A stretch of DNA of 64,000 nt from Atopsyche davidsoni (GCA_022113835.1 JAILWY010000026.1:3244001-3308000); one strand, 5' to 3'. Positions 12,225 through 23,731 are shown, counted from the first letter of the stretch. Program-made: numbers and translations. The notes: generated from the sequence alone by a model not told the origin.

Positions 12225-12551
12225 TTATGGTGTATTTCGAAATAAATATTTCAAGAACTCAACAACAAAAAGGACACAAATAAGTCTTTTCAAATAACTT
12301 TCACATATAACGCCTTTACAAACTACACTTTCTAAGGGAAACCATAATGCTAATCCCCACTCCACGCCCGCCTCCATATAATATATAATAAAACCGTAGC
12401 CGGGGAGTGTGAAAGATTCAGACGGGAAAAATAGAAGGAACAAAATATCCTTCAACCGCCGCCGTCTCACCTCTGGGGAGGTAATTCTAAATCGCTGAAA
12501 ATCTCCTGAAGGAAATGTAATAAACCTCCGGGGGTTGAAATTCAGTGGCAA
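12225..12551 (-). CDS. Unrecognised 108-codon open frame, low support
   Basis: Open for 108 codons on the minus strand but without an ATG at its 5' end. Within it a fair 3' splice site (pyrimidine-rich, TTTCCTTCAG) lies 35 nt before a 5' splice-like GAG then GTGAGA. The codons between them stay open (GDFQRFRITSPE). So it could be a short exon, a longer exon or chance. I recognise no domain. The moderately GC-rich patch explains part of the openness. Confidence 0.15.
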   Translation of the reverse strand: MPLNFNPRRFITFPSGDFQRFRITSPEVRRRRLKDILFLLFFPSESFTLPGYGFIIYYMEAGVEWGLALWFPLESVVCKGVICESYLKRLICVLFVVEFLKYLFRNTP

Positions 12552-15411
12552 TAAGGGACGTTGTACGTCGCAGCCTTGAAGTTATTTGAATTTTGGTTAG
12601 AATTCAATTTGTGTCTAGCGACAAGTGGCGACGTCTTGAACGGAATATACCAGGCGACTTTCTCCCATAATCATTGTTCTCCCGCGAAAACATTCCCCGA
12701 AAAACGATTTATTACAAACTCTAAATAAATTTACTTGACATTTTGCGAGAGTAATTAAAATCAATGATTTTTAAATTTAACATCAAAGCAGCCTCTTTTA
12801 AAATTAAATTTGATATCGTTCACTTTAGAGGGCGGTAGTATAAAGGAGAAACTTTTTTCAAAAGGTGTTTTTAACTTCAAAATATTCCCTATTAAAACGT
12901 TAAAATTTCCATGAAAAATAATTTTAGAAAAGCTATCAAACAAAAACACACTTAAAGACGCTTTGTTTTTTGAAAAGCGCCGATTATTAATTTCCTCCTT
13001 TGGTTTGAAACAAAAGCAAGTTTTTGAAAATCCCGAATGAAGGGATTGCGAAATAAATATCGTCAGAATTAATAAATAGACGGCTTGGCATTTTAAATTG
13101 TTCTGATAGCATGTAGGGACAATGGGGTTCTTAAGGACCGGGAAAATATATATAGGGGAGGACTTCAGAACCGGAAGGGACGCCTTTGTCTCAGTCGTTT
13201 CATTTGAATATGCAATACTCGTGTTAATTATCTCTGAGATTTTGTAAAGGGTGTTAATTGATTGTAGAAATGCTAGGAATGTTTGTTTATAGACAATACG
13301 CTCATTGTACAGAAAATCTATTGCACTGAAATAAAGTAATTAAATTTAATTAATAAAACATTTATTTCAATACGTGTAAAGAAAAGTATATCTATTACCA
13401 TTGAACAAAAAATATACTGTACGAGTAATCGCGCTGTTCAATATGATTTTACGAAGCATTGAAATTTAAAATTAATTTCTTGGAACTAGGGATATTGAAC
13501 TATACCAAATATAAAATATATCAAAAAGTCCGAGTAACTAATGAAGCCTTTTTCTGTGTTCAAAGCTAGTAAATTGAAAAATGCGAAATAATGTGAGGGA
13601 ATTTTTCAATACACCTCTGGTTTGGAAACGTATAGGGCGGTGGCGCGGCGCGGGAGAGAAAATAGAGAACTCTTCTTGAGGGATGGGGTTGGACGGGAGG
13701 AGGGGAGCTTGTTAGGTGGAGGCTAGGGGAGGGCCAGTCTGCCCCCATACCCCCCCATGCCAACCCCACTACCGGTGAAGGTGGAAATCAGCGGAAACTC
13801 CTGGCGGCTTGTCACGACGGCTGCTGCTGGCTTGCTCAGAGAGAAAATTTAAATTATATACCGTGAGGCTTAATAGAATTAAATTAAGCGAAATTTAATC
13901 TGGAAAGAAAAAGAAGGAATGACCTTACTTGACCTACGTAATTCGTTAAAGCGTCCATTTTTTTACAGTCATTGTTATTTTTTTCTAATGTCTTGAATAA
14001 AAATATTAATACGATGGTTGATTAAATTCCTCATTTAATGTATTTTTCAGAAAAAGATAAATCTAATATTTGTTTTATTTCTGTACTCTGTGTTCAGTAT
14101 TTATTATATTATTTTTAAAATGCTAATTACATCCACAGAAAACAGTTTTATACTTCTTCCTCAAAATTGTTAAAAAATCAATTTTATCTAGATAATTATG
14201 TTTTATTCGAGAAAAAATATTTTCTGAGTGCAGATGGGATTTCATGTTCTTCCCCCTTGTTATTGCACCTGATGAGTGTCTATACCTATATCTTGTAACA
14301 AATATTGTGTTATTTATCTTTAAAAAGAATCAAAATTAAAAATTTTGATTCGTAAAGAGCATCCTTATTTTACAAATCAACCATGCTATACTTTTGGTTT
14401 GGTTTTAATATAGGCATTATTAATAAACTTGTCTACCATAAAATAATATGTTAAATAAAGATATATTCTCTTATTGAAATTTCTGACTAAAAAGGACATA
14501 TACATTAATACCCGTCCTTTTCAGGGTTTATTACAAGCGTCTGCTGCGGCAGGTGATATTATTTCATCCTTTTATGTGAGTTCCAGCCGCGGCCTTATGA
14601 AATCAGGGAAGAGCTTCCTGTGAAGCCTCCGTGTTATAGCGAGGAGTGGCGGTGAGACGGCAGGGGTTGCAGGCGACAGGTACTAGGCCCTAGGGGTGAA
14701 ATGTGAAGCCGAGGGCTGGCTATAATGAGAACTTGTTTGTGATTGGTTAAATTTTTAAAAAGATCCAATAAAAAATATACAATTAATTTTTGTTTGTTAT
14801 TTAATATATGATGTCAAAATATTTGTTTATCATAAATGAATACGCGAGATGCGGGATGTACTCTAAAATGACCCAAGCGTTCAAAATACTGTAACAAAGC
14901 AGTTACACACTCCGCTTTGAGCAAAACACATAATCTTCATTTACATACAAATTCATTTCCCGGGACAATATCGAATGTAACCGTCGCGCAGCTTCCATTG
15001 TGTGTGAATCCCGAGGAAAATAAAATACACAAATAATTCTGAAACAAACAAAGCAGTCCGCTTCGGCGGTGATTCCATTTTCCAGTTCATCGAAGGCTCC
15101 GGGCAGACCAAACAAGATAAAAACTCGGGGCGCGGCTACTTTCCGGTGCAGAAGTCATGGCAGTCCCCCACGAATGCGGAAAATGTTGCGTTGGTCTTAC
15201 GTTAAGATTGAAAAACTTCTTTATGAGGTTTCTTTTCATACGTGAATATATTTTGTTTTTAAAAATTTCCATCTCCGTATTGCGGAGTCAAGAGAGACAT
15301 GCGCGTAAATTGTGGTTTGAAATTACTCCCATAAAACTTTTTCTTTCGTTTCCTTAACATTTTTTAATACCGTAATTTAAGAGCAAAAAAGATTCTGAAA
15401 ATTAAATCAAA

Positions 15412-15415
<4 letters not shown>
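12552..15415. other. AT-rich stretch with GC-rich pockets
   Basis: Pockets at 13610-13830 (strand-biased: G-rich on the plus strand up to 13738, then C-rich) and 14540-14740 stand out. The short open frames in the first pocket come from its low-complexity composition. No gene is supported. Confidence 0.4.

Positions 15416-15454
<39 letters not shown>
15416..15454. repeat. (TA)n microsatellite
   Basis: Uninterrupted TA dinucleotides for 39 bp. Confidence 0.95.
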
Positions 15455-15457
<3 letters not shown>

Positions 15458-15838
15458 TTGGTATGCGTTTTGATATTAATTCCCGAAGATTTTGCCATAT
15501 GTATTAAAAACAATGTAATGTCTTGATTTGACATGTTTGTGTATGAATTACGGTTCTTATACATATTATATCAGTAAATACCACATTAAAGTATAAAATG
15601 AGCAACAATACCTAGTTTTTTTTTTAAATTCGCTTAATTAATTTGAAAAAAATATATACTAACATAAATGCAAACATGGACATGGTCACTTGTGAAATGG
15701 GACGTAAATTTCCATGTGGAGAAGTTTCTCGGGATAAGGTAATAAAGATGTTCGAGGATAAATTGAAACTTCCACCGAGTCCTACCTGGAGACTCTCCTT
15801 TGAGAGGTCTGACTATTGGAATTTTTTTAAAATTAATA

Positions 15839-15860
15839 ATATATATATATATATATATAT
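15839..15860. repeat. (AT)n microsatellite
   Basis: Uninterrupted AT dinucleotides for about 22 bp. Two opposite-strand open frames of 75-76 codons overlap it and are read as chance. Confidence 0.9.
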
Positions 15861-16675
15861 TCATAAATAATATTAATATTTTGATGTTTTGAATTCAGAC
15901 TCATAACTGAGTTAGTTAAACGAAAATGAGATCAGGCCTATTTAATTGTACTGATTTTTATATTTGTATATTTTAAAACAATGGCATCATTATTTTGTTA
16001 AAAAAAAAAATTCTCAGTCAGTAATTCGTTAACCTAAAAATACTCCGTTTTTCAGTTAACAATAATTACACATTTTATTCTCTGATGCGTTGTATGTCAC
16101 AAGTAATAAGGTATGACTTTATAAAATGTAAAAATATTTAACAAAATACTTGTAACAAGATATACAAAAAACTCTTTTTTCAATGTTTTATGACGTTTAT
16201 AAAAAAATTCCATTTGTATGTATTAATAATATAAATACTTTATTTCCGTTGCATATTTTCGCAGGCACTATATCTTGATTCTACGTTATGCTTATAAGCA
16301 ATCGAGCTATTATTGTTAATATTTTTTTAAATGTTTAATTATACAAGAAGAATAAGTAATCGCTACTATTTATATTGGAAGCAGGTCAAAAGTGAATAAT
16401 CATGTACAATAATGAAATACTCTCAATTTTAAAACCGCTCACACTAAGTACTTGCAGTGAAATTACAACTCTTTCTTTCGGGATTGCAGATCGTGAATGA
16501 TCGGCTCTCTCCGGAGGCTGTCGGCGGGGGAGTTCTTACTTTTTACTTTTTCTTTCGCGACTATAATGACGGTACGGAATTCCAAGAGAAATTATAACTA
16601 TTTCACTTGGAATTCTATAGCATTTGGGGAACTTTTTATTAAAAATGTATGTAGATCTTGAATTTTTGGAAATTG
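15861..16675. other. AT-rich non-coding stretch
   Basis: Nothing is recognised except a small GC-richer patch at 16440-16600. Confidence 0.4.
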
Positions 16676-16729
16676 CAACAGTAATTTTCTTATAATGATA
16701 AACAATAACTTTTTATTTATATCTTCACT

Positions 16730-16773
16730 GCATAACTAGTTTCGACCTTATACACCAGGTCATCATCAGATGC
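16730..16773 (-). ncRNA. Hammerhead-like ribozyme (left arm)
   Basis: On the minus strand, in order: stem I strand GCAT, box CTGATGA, one T, stem II GACCT/AGGTC with an 8-nt loop, box GAAA, then C-TA-GTT (a minimal stem III and a cleavage-type GTT triplet), and ATGC closing stem I. All core bases of the CUGANGA and GAAA boxes are present. The extra T between CTGATGA and stem II departs from the textbook hammerhead and could reduce activity. It is identical to the right-arm copy. Confidence 0.55.
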
Positions 16774-16796
16774 ATGACTAAGTTCAGTTTAGTCAT

Positions 16797-16840
16797 GCAT
16801 CTGATGATGACCTGGTGTATAAGGTCGAAACTAGTTATGC
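16797..16840 (+). ncRNA. Hammerhead-like ribozyme (right arm)
   Basis: Mirror copy of the left-arm motif. Stem I is GCAT (16797-16800) with ATGC (16837-16840), the CTGATGA box is 16801-16807, stem II GACCT/AGGTC is 16809-16826, the GAAA box is 16827-16830, and a tiny stem III with the GTT triplet is 16831-16836. The predicted cut is after 16836. The very short stem III is the form described for retroelement hammerheads, which tend to work as dimers. Here the two copies sit head to head, so they cannot both be in one transcript in the same sense. Confidence 0.55.
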
Positions 16841-16958
16841 AAAATAATTCTAATAAACTCACAGTGAAGATATAAATAAAAAGTTATTGTTTATCATTAT
16901 AATAATGTATCTTCACCATTCAAACGCCTTGTCCCTCAACAACAGTAATTTTCTTATA

Positions 16959-18699
16959 CGGCATTAAAACCATTCATAATTACGGCAGTAAAACCAAAAC
17001 ATGTTTATAAATTAAGACTATTAAAATAATATTTAGAATGAACCTTATACTTTAACTTAATTGTAAATATTATAATTTTGTTAAGGGTGCCTTCGGAATA
17101 GCATCAAGTATTTTAAACGTTTTTTTTTTTTAAAGTATGCGTATTTTATGCTTGTCGACTTGTTTCGTAACATAGATATTTTAACGCAAGACGAAAATAT
17201 AAGGGAAACTAAACTATTTCTTTTAGGAGCGAAAATTCCCAGCGAAATTCCTTCGTACGTCGGAATGGTTCTAGAATTCTTCCCAGTGAAATTTTTAACT
17301 CTTTCTTTCACGCTTGTGCACGGAAGGCCGCCCAAGCGGGCAAGACGTGTCGAATTAAATAGCTCACCATTATTTATTATGCAACCATATTACAAGAACC
17401 AAGAGCCCGTGAACTTGAGAAGCGCTGCTAAACGGTAGACTGCAGAGTGTTACATAAATCTTAATCATGTGGGAAACACTGCAGCTATAAGCTGATAAGT
17501 AGGTGTCGAGGCTTACTCCTAGGCTATGGGAATCGTATGAGACTTAACAATATATGACTACAGACAGGGAGTACACGTCAGGGATTTGAAAGGAAAGTTG
17601 GGTAGAAGTACATGTATAATTTTTTATGAATAGTTGTTAGTTTAATATTAAATACTTTCGAAACATCATAAGCTTATTTCAAAACATATTCACCGACATA
17701 ATACTTTGAAGATTTTGCATATTTAAGTACACAGATAATTCAAGACTGATGTCGTTTAAACCCTGCCATTTGCCTGAAGATATAATTCTTGTTTCTCGGC
17801 AAAACTGGTCTTTTATTAGTAGTATTATTTTTTATCGTGTATAAAAAATAATATGATTTGCAAAGCAGACAGATGACTGCCGAGTTTTGAACGAGAAAAC
17901 GTAAAGGGTTGTGACGATAAAACCATAGCAAAGTTCACCAAGACTTTTTAAAAATTGATTTATACGCATATAAATTGTTCATAAATTAATTTATAAATTA
18001 TTTTTGATTTTTCGCGTAATCGATTTAATTACAAACTCGTAGAATTACTTACGCTTAAAATCAGTTAATTCTAAATAATTATTTCTTAATTTAATTAAAA
18101 ACTTCAAGTTAACATACTTTACGAATATCCGCGAAACAATTTGAAAATAATTTAAAATCCCAGTATAAGATCTAAGACGAGATTTAAATTCATTTGAGAT
18201 TCAGACATCAGGAGATTCATTTGAGAGAGTTCAAGTTTCACGCATCGGTTACTGACTAACGGCACGGGTGGGATGTTCCTTAATTCTGTAGGAATCTTCA
18301 ATGGTTTCCGGAAATCTAAATCAGACCATCTTGCTGAATTTTACCTTCCGAAAACCATGTGTGGATTGTAATCATGTACCTAAATCGTTCAGAGTGACTT
18401 GATTGATTAAATCTTCAGTAAAATTAATTATCATCAAGTGCGTAATTAGTACATGTCTGAACTTATGATAGATGTGGGAGTATATTGGAAAAAATTTGAG
18501 TGCATTTTTTATAGGTGTATGCACACATACACATACATATTCACAATACAAATTAGAGCATTTCCCATAAAATTAAACTAAACAGAAACATAATGCATTT
18601 TAAAATAAGCAAGCATGCGAACAATGACATCTAATTACGCAATGGCGTTCATTTTACAGAGAAGAAAAATGTGAAAAAATAAATATAATAATGTAAAAG
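16959..18699. other. AT-rich stretch, one 96-codon open frame
   Basis: A plus-strand frame at 17148-17438 begins with ATG and is open for 96 codons. It has a hydrophobic first half and a basic end, but no recognised domain. An opposite-strand frame overlaps it. I treat both as unproven. The rest is A/T-rich with nothing recognisable. Confidence 0.3.
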
Positions 18700-18990
18700 A
18701 ACTTTCCTTCCCAGCGCTGCGGGCGTTTCGAGGCCAAGTTCAAGTTGAGCGCGCTAGAGAGAGACGCCGCTATACGCGAGTGTTGCCTCTCGCTCGGAGT
18801 CAAAGCCCGGGGGAGCGAGACGCGGCTATGCGAGGAGGTGCTCCTGTCTCGCTCGCACCCGTTGATTCGGGCCATTGCCAGGCTAATGCCGTCGGCCAAC
18901 CCAATTCGCGCTTGTGCAAGAATTGTTACGAGAGTGTTACGGAGAGGAAACTCGCCGCCGTAACGTGGCGGAGAATGGCAATATTCTAAT
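18700..18990. promoter_or_regulatory. CpG-rich island, possible promoter or Polycomb-type element
   Basis: A sharp 290-bp CpG-dense island in AT-rich DNA. It holds GAGAGAGA and other GAG repeats (GAGA-factor type), GCCAT (Pho core) within GGGCCATTGCCAGG, and several CTCGCTC/GAGCGAG repeats. Frames of 143 codons (minus) and 72 and 69 codons (plus) all cross it, the usual sign of stop-poor GC-rich DNA rather than a gene. It has no TATA box and no clear splice donor. Motif content resembles insect Polycomb response elements, but this is inference. Confidence 0.3.
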
Positions 18991-21900
18991 TCCTTCCGCT
19001 GGAATAAATACGTTGAGACAGTAACCATTTTATTTAAATGCTTACGAGGAGAAAAGCTTTTGATGGGTAAAAGCTTTAATTGCAAAAATATTAAGCTTGA
19101 TTATTCATTATTAAATATTATCTGAGAAAATAATGGAGAAATACGTTTAATGATTGGTTAATTTTTTAATTACAGGTACACGTATAGGTGTCATCAAAAT
19201 TATATTTTTGTGTATTTATTTTGCATTAGCACTTTTATAATTGCAGTAAACGATTTATTTATTCAATATAATAAATATTAAAACAAATTTAATATCACGT
19301 ATTTATTTTAACAATATGGTAATTCACTAAATTTGTATTCTTCGTTTTACGATTAAAATATATTTGAAGCGATTTCCATATCGATAACACGTTCGATTAT
19401 AGATTCCACATAAAATATTATCTGGAAAACATTATTTCTTATGTATAGCAATTTCATGGCAAGCAATCATCGTTATGCACATTAAATACATTAATATATC
19501 TAAAATAACACAATGCGAACAACTTTAATGCTGCCTATCAAATAATATTAAGGATGATATTGTTCCAAGGGTGTGAAATTTCAGGGCTCTCTCCTTTGGG
19601 TCTCCGGTCTTTGACCCTCGAACGACGGGGAAGGGACCGGAAGTAGAAAGGTCGTGAACTTTTTTATTCCTCTGTGCATTGTTCTCGCAGAAAGGGCCTT
19701 AATAGGTCCTACCAAATACAGACATGGGAGGGATCGTTTTTTTATTATTATTTTGATTTTCCTTCCATTCGCGCTTTTAAGTTATTATGGCTTCGTATAA
19801 TGGATTTCATGAATCCGGATGAGTGAAATAATTATTTTTTGGATGGTTTTTGTTTAAAAAAAAATTATGTGTGCTTCAAAGAAATTTAGATTAATCGAAT
19901 AAAAAATGAATAATTATTAAAAAATATTTAATAAAAAAGATAAATTACCACAAGATTTTAAAATGCTGTATTGTCAAGTAATCTGTTTAAAATGGCATTG
20001 TTATGCTACTTTATATAAAAAGAAAATATTTTGTAATACTTTGGGTTTGCAAAAATATAATATATACTTTTTGCTCTTGCATATTATAAATACACAATCT
20101 CGTTTGTTTGAACTAAGAGATGATCTTGTCGAGCAATAATATTATTTATTTATATTTTCAAACGAAGACAATAAAATCTCCAAAAGTAAACGTAACAAAA
20201 CGGCAATTAACAATGACAACATTGTATCGTTTCCTCACCTGACATTTCTACTTATGGCATCCTAATCTTATAATTTCTTTCCAATTAGATTTTCTGGATT
20301 TGGTTGTCACCCGCATTTTAAGTAAAACATTAAATGCATTACCGTTAATTGTCGTAAAGTATTGTACTTGCTTATACAAAATATGTAGTTATTCAATTGA
20401 AAATACAGTATCTCCATTAAATCAAGTTTTATAAGTTTATGCAGCAAGTTGCATTAGCAATCATTTTTACGGTTTTTCTATCGAAGACCTTATAAATCAA
20501 TAAATCCTAATATGAAATTTATATTTATAGATCAGGCGTTTAAATTTATGGAGATGAATTTCACACCTGGACTGGTGATCGAACCTTTGATGGACGCCAT
20601 TTATCATGGGCCAATTGATCTATAGGGATTGGTGCAAAGGTGACATGCGCAGGCGTTGGTGCAAGCTGACCAGGAGGTAAACGTTAAAGAACAACAACTA
20701 AAAAAACAGCGATAAATATTATTTTATAGCGCAAAACCTATCAACTTAGTAGCATATACAGTGGGCATTAAAAATTCAATCGTTCTTACCATAAATCATA
20801 GATACCGGTGTAATTCTGATAGTAATTTTAAAATTAATTTGTCCGTTAGGTCAGAACTCTGTGCCGGTGAATCATTAAAAAAACAATGGTTGCATCAATG
20901 ACAGTTTTTTTATATTTCTATAAGTTTCATAAAATTTATTACTACACATACAATAATACTTTGATATCAATATTAATATTTTAATCCTAACTTTCTTATA
21001 CTTTAGTGTCTTATAAAGTAAAACATTATAATAATCATTTTTATGAAATAGAATACCTTCAGTTTTCGTACGGTTAATAAAAAAAAACACATTGCATTAA
21101 GAACGTATAAAAATATTACAAATAATATTATTTATAAAAAGAAGGTTTTAAGTTTTTATTTTAAATTATATTTGTATACACAAAAGACATGTTTATTAGT
21201 TTCACATTTGCACAAAAAAGATATCCATTCATCATTTAATGACTTTCAATCTTTCAATATATATACAAATTAAAGCTAAACAGTGTATTTTATATAATTA
21301 CAAAAATAAACAAAATTATACTTAAAATACAATAAATCATTTATTAACAATAGTCACCGATGATTTGTGTGTGTAAATCCTTATAAATCGTATAATCAAA
21401 ATAATTCCACTTTATATATAATTTATTGCTTTTTTAACAATTTTAACACACAAGTGAATAAATTAGACAAATAATTTATAGAAAAAATCATTGAAATAAA
21501 AATTGCAAAACATAAAAAGTTTAGGTACATAAATATGCGCAATATCAAAAATATATGAATATGTACTATTTTAAAATTGATACTTGTAACCTCCAAAAAC
21601 TTTAGAGCCCTAAAATTTTTTTTATAAATCACTTTAAATAAACAAGTAAACATGTGTTCTGATTTTTCTTACTAAATATGGGCAAAAATGAATGATGTAA
21701 TTAAAAAAAAAATTATCTTGAAGTTAATAGTATTTGCGTCTAGGACAACCGTTTAATGAAAAATATATTCGGATTTTTTAAGAAATAAAAATACCACTGT
21801 TATTTTTAAATAATTTCATGATGAAATTTGATCATAAAGTTAATTGTTATTTTGATTTGTATTCCAACTCCCGATGGCGTTGCGCGGCTCGACTGCCACC

Positions 21901-22451
21901 TTCAGCGCTCTGGGCCCATAAAATGCTAATCACCGATTACAAATGACATCGTCCACCACAGAAGAGGTGCATCTATAAAAAAAACGAGTTTCTTCTAATT
22001 ATGATGTAATGGTTTTATGATATGGGCCTAAACGGTCGTTTGGGTGTGAGCTGATAATGCAGTTAACACGATAATGCCCAAAGTTTAATCCCATTACACG
22101 AAAAACGAAACGTTAACGCACTTATCATAAAGCATCCGTGAGACGTCGACTTGCAAAACCCGCTCTGAATATCTTTTTTAAAATGAACGTAAATATTTAG
22201 AAACGGGAAGATATATTGAAAACATGAAATAATTTATAAATTGATGATTTGAATTTGTTTAGGTTTTCTTGTACATTGCTTGTTTGTATGCATGTTAAAC
22301 CATGTTGGGAATTCATTTGATTATTGGGGAACTGTAGGTGCGATGATTTATTGCAGTTATTTTGTCATTAGTTAAAAAAAGTGTGGATAATTTATTTATA
22401 TTTTTACTTTTAGAACTCTGCGTACCTTAAAAACGTTCTAAGTATATACAG
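18991..22451. other. AT-rich stretch with small GC patches
   Basis: GC patches lie at 19560-19740 and 21870-21960. At about 20556-20640 the minus strand has an A-box-like TAGATCAATTGG and a B-box-like GGTTCGATCACC, but they are spaced several bases too close for a tRNA. It could be another SINE relic. No gene is supported. Confidence 0.35.
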
Positions 22452-22544
22452 CAGTGATTCCCAAAGTGTGCGCCGCGGCTCCCCGAGATGTTGTCATAAG
22501 GGCGCCGCGAAATATTCAGTTAAACAATTCGGCTAAAAATACTT

Positions 22545-23065
22545 TGAAGCAGATAATGATAAATTTACATGGATTCAAGACCCATTTAGAGCCAAGACTC
22601 CATCTGAATTTACTTCTTTAGAAAACGAATATTTTATTGGCTTGCTTGCGATAATACTTTGACATATGTCGATTTTTTTATTAAACGTCAATCAGATGCG
22701 TATTTATTACCCATTACGGGTTTATTATATTATTACTAATATGATTAGGCACATTAGTTCATATATAGAAGATGATTTTTTAAAGAAACTCTCAGAAAAA
22801 TATCACCGTGATTCGTGATCCCACACAAATCACGATTATATTTTTCTGAGAGTTTTTTTAAAAAATCATCTTCTATATATGAACTAATGTGCCTAGTCAT
22901 AATACTTTGAAGTAAAATTTTGGTAGCATGGAACTTTCTGATTTTTGGATATCAGTAAAAGAGGAATATCCATTGCTTACTGGTACATTATACAGTATTA
23001 AATTAATACTTTTCTATGCAATACCTATTGAGTATATGATTAAAAAAATATATCCGATCTACTAA
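22545..23065 (+). pseudogene. hAT transposase C-terminal fragment, disrupted
   Basis: Before the insertion the plus-strand frame reads FTWIQDPFRAKTPSEF, the W-I-x-D/N-P-F segment of ZBED5/SCAND3-like hAT transposases. After the insertion another frame reads MELSDFWISVKEEYPLL and continues to a TAA at 23063-23065. This is the start of the conserved hAT C-terminal dimerisation region (L-x-x-F-W-x-x-V-x-x-x-Y-P-x-L). Between the two, the duplicated target ATAATACTTTGA would have coded residues CDNTL in a shifted frame. A stop and a frameshift around 22905-22915 add to the damage. It cannot make an active transposase. Confidence 0.75.
22663..22898. mobile_element. SINE-derived palindromic insertion inside the hAT relic
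   Basis: ATAATACTTTGA (22651-22662 and 22899-22910) flanks the 236-bp insert as a 12-bp target duplication. From about 22743 to 22897 the insert is an almost perfect inverted repeat: GCACATTAGTTCATATATAG at one side has its complement at the other, around GTGATTCGTGATCCCACACA. The segment AACTCTCAGAAAAATATCA is shared with the SINE body next to the tRNA-like head at 9.05 kb. So this is a 5'-truncated copy of a related SINE whose inner part was duplicated in inverted orientation. It is younger than the hAT relic because it interrupts it. Confidence 0.75.
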
Positions 23066-23110
23066 AATGTCATCTCAAAAACTCGATCGTTGATCATTTG
23101 GGAAAAATTC

Positions 23111-23517
23111 CAGCCATTTAATCACAACCGCAGTAAAAATAATCACAGGTGGTTAGGCGAAGTTAAAAGAGCGGCTGCGCGCGGCTTAAGTACTCGGTAC
23201 GTCAATCAGCGATTTCTGAAATAAAAACCCGAGTTTTATTATAAAGCATGGTTTATAGTTTCGAGCATAAATCATGCAAGTCTCGGGCGGCGCGTGATGG
23301 GTCGGTGCGTCTCGAGTTATCATACAGAACCGTCTACTCTCTAATTTGATATATTACGTCGCCTTTTCGGCCCGGCCTTGCGTCACAGGCACTCGTGTCG
23401 AAATGCAATCTAAATAAATCGGTTGTAAAGGGGATTCGGCGCATCTGTGCGTCGGGGGTCTCGACCGCCGGATGCGATGCGTTTGTGAGATCGAAAATTC
23501 TTCAAAGAGGCCGTGTG
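23111..23517. promoter_or_regulatory. CpG-rich block, possible regulatory element
   Basis: Several short CpG-dense runs (GGCTGCGCGCGGC, CGGGCGGCGCGTGATGGG, TCGACCGCCGGATGCGATGC) alternate with AT-rich A/T-core sites such as TTTTATTATAAAG. No open frame of note is present. This mixed composition, unlike that of the surrounding elements, suggests constrained non-coding DNA, but I have no comparison to prove it. Confidence 0.2.
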
Positions 23518-23731
23518 TTAATTTAAGGGATCAATAATAAAATAAAACCAAATGGTTTTGGAGACTACGTTAATCTCACTATTAGCGAGAGCTCTTTCGC
23601 CGAACACGGCATCTTCAAGACTCTTGTCTTGTCGAGTCTTGAAGATGCCGTGTTGGTTGGTTGGTTTTATTTTATTATAATAAAATGGAGTATTACAAAA
23701 TAAATACCAGTTCCATTAATTAAGGGATCAA
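23518..23731. mobile_element. Snap-back insertion with about 16-bp target duplication
   Basis: TTAATTTAAGGGATCAA (23518-23534) and TTAATTAAGGGATCAA (23716-23731) flank an insert of about 181 bp. Inside it AACACGGCATCTTCAAGACTC (23603-23623) is followed, after a 10-nt loop, by its perfect inverted copy (23634-23654). An outer pair, AATAAAATAAAACCAA (about 23537-23552) with TTGGTTTTATTTTATT (about 23660-23675), extends the symmetry. The left side alone holds about 50 extra bases between the two stems. The family is unknown. The architecture matches the insertions at 16.7 and 22.7 kb. Confidence 0.7.

Larger units (their letters stand above)
16676..16958. mobile_element. Palindromic retro-insertion with 19-bp target duplication and two hammerhead-like ribozymes
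   Basis: CAACAGTAATTTTCTTATA occurs identically at 16676-16694 and 16940-16958 and brackets a 245-bp insert. The insert is a palindrome centred near 16785. Both arms carry, in opposite orientation, the same hammerhead-like core, and outside it the same AATAACTTTTTATTTATATC segment (right arm as its complement). The right arm has about 22 extra bases between ribozyme and outer arm and a unique tail of about 36 bases before the second direct repeat. Hammerhead motifs in terminal repeats, and inverted partial copies, are known for Penelope-like elements. No reverse transcriptase is present, so this is a non-autonomous end fragment. The long direct repeats fit target-primed insertion. Confidence 0.75.
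22452..23110 (+). mobile_element. hAT-superfamily transposon relic
   Basis: The left end CAGTGATTCCCAAAGTG (22452-22468), followed by GCGCCGCGGC, is a typical hAT terminal inverted repeat of arthropods. A short internal piece leads directly to the C-terminal part of a hAT transposase on the plus strand, so most of the element has been deleted. The reading frame is broken by stops and a frameshift, and by a 236-bp insertion at 22663-22898. The right terminal repeat is not clearly identifiable: TTTGGGAAAAATTCCA near 23100 may be its remnant. No 8-bp target duplication could be confirmed. Confidence 0.75.

Noticed and set aside
14271..14300. CTGATGAG as a possible further hammerhead
   Set aside because: No stem II followed by GAAA within reach.
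15157..15357. 66-codon plus frame with ATG
   Set aside because: A minus-strand frame overlaps it and neither has protein-like features or splice signals.
18654..19085. 143-codon minus frame and two plus frames over the CpG island
   Set aside because: Simultaneous open frames on both strands in GC-rich DNA. The end of the minus frame is A/T-derived Phe/Ile-rich sequence.
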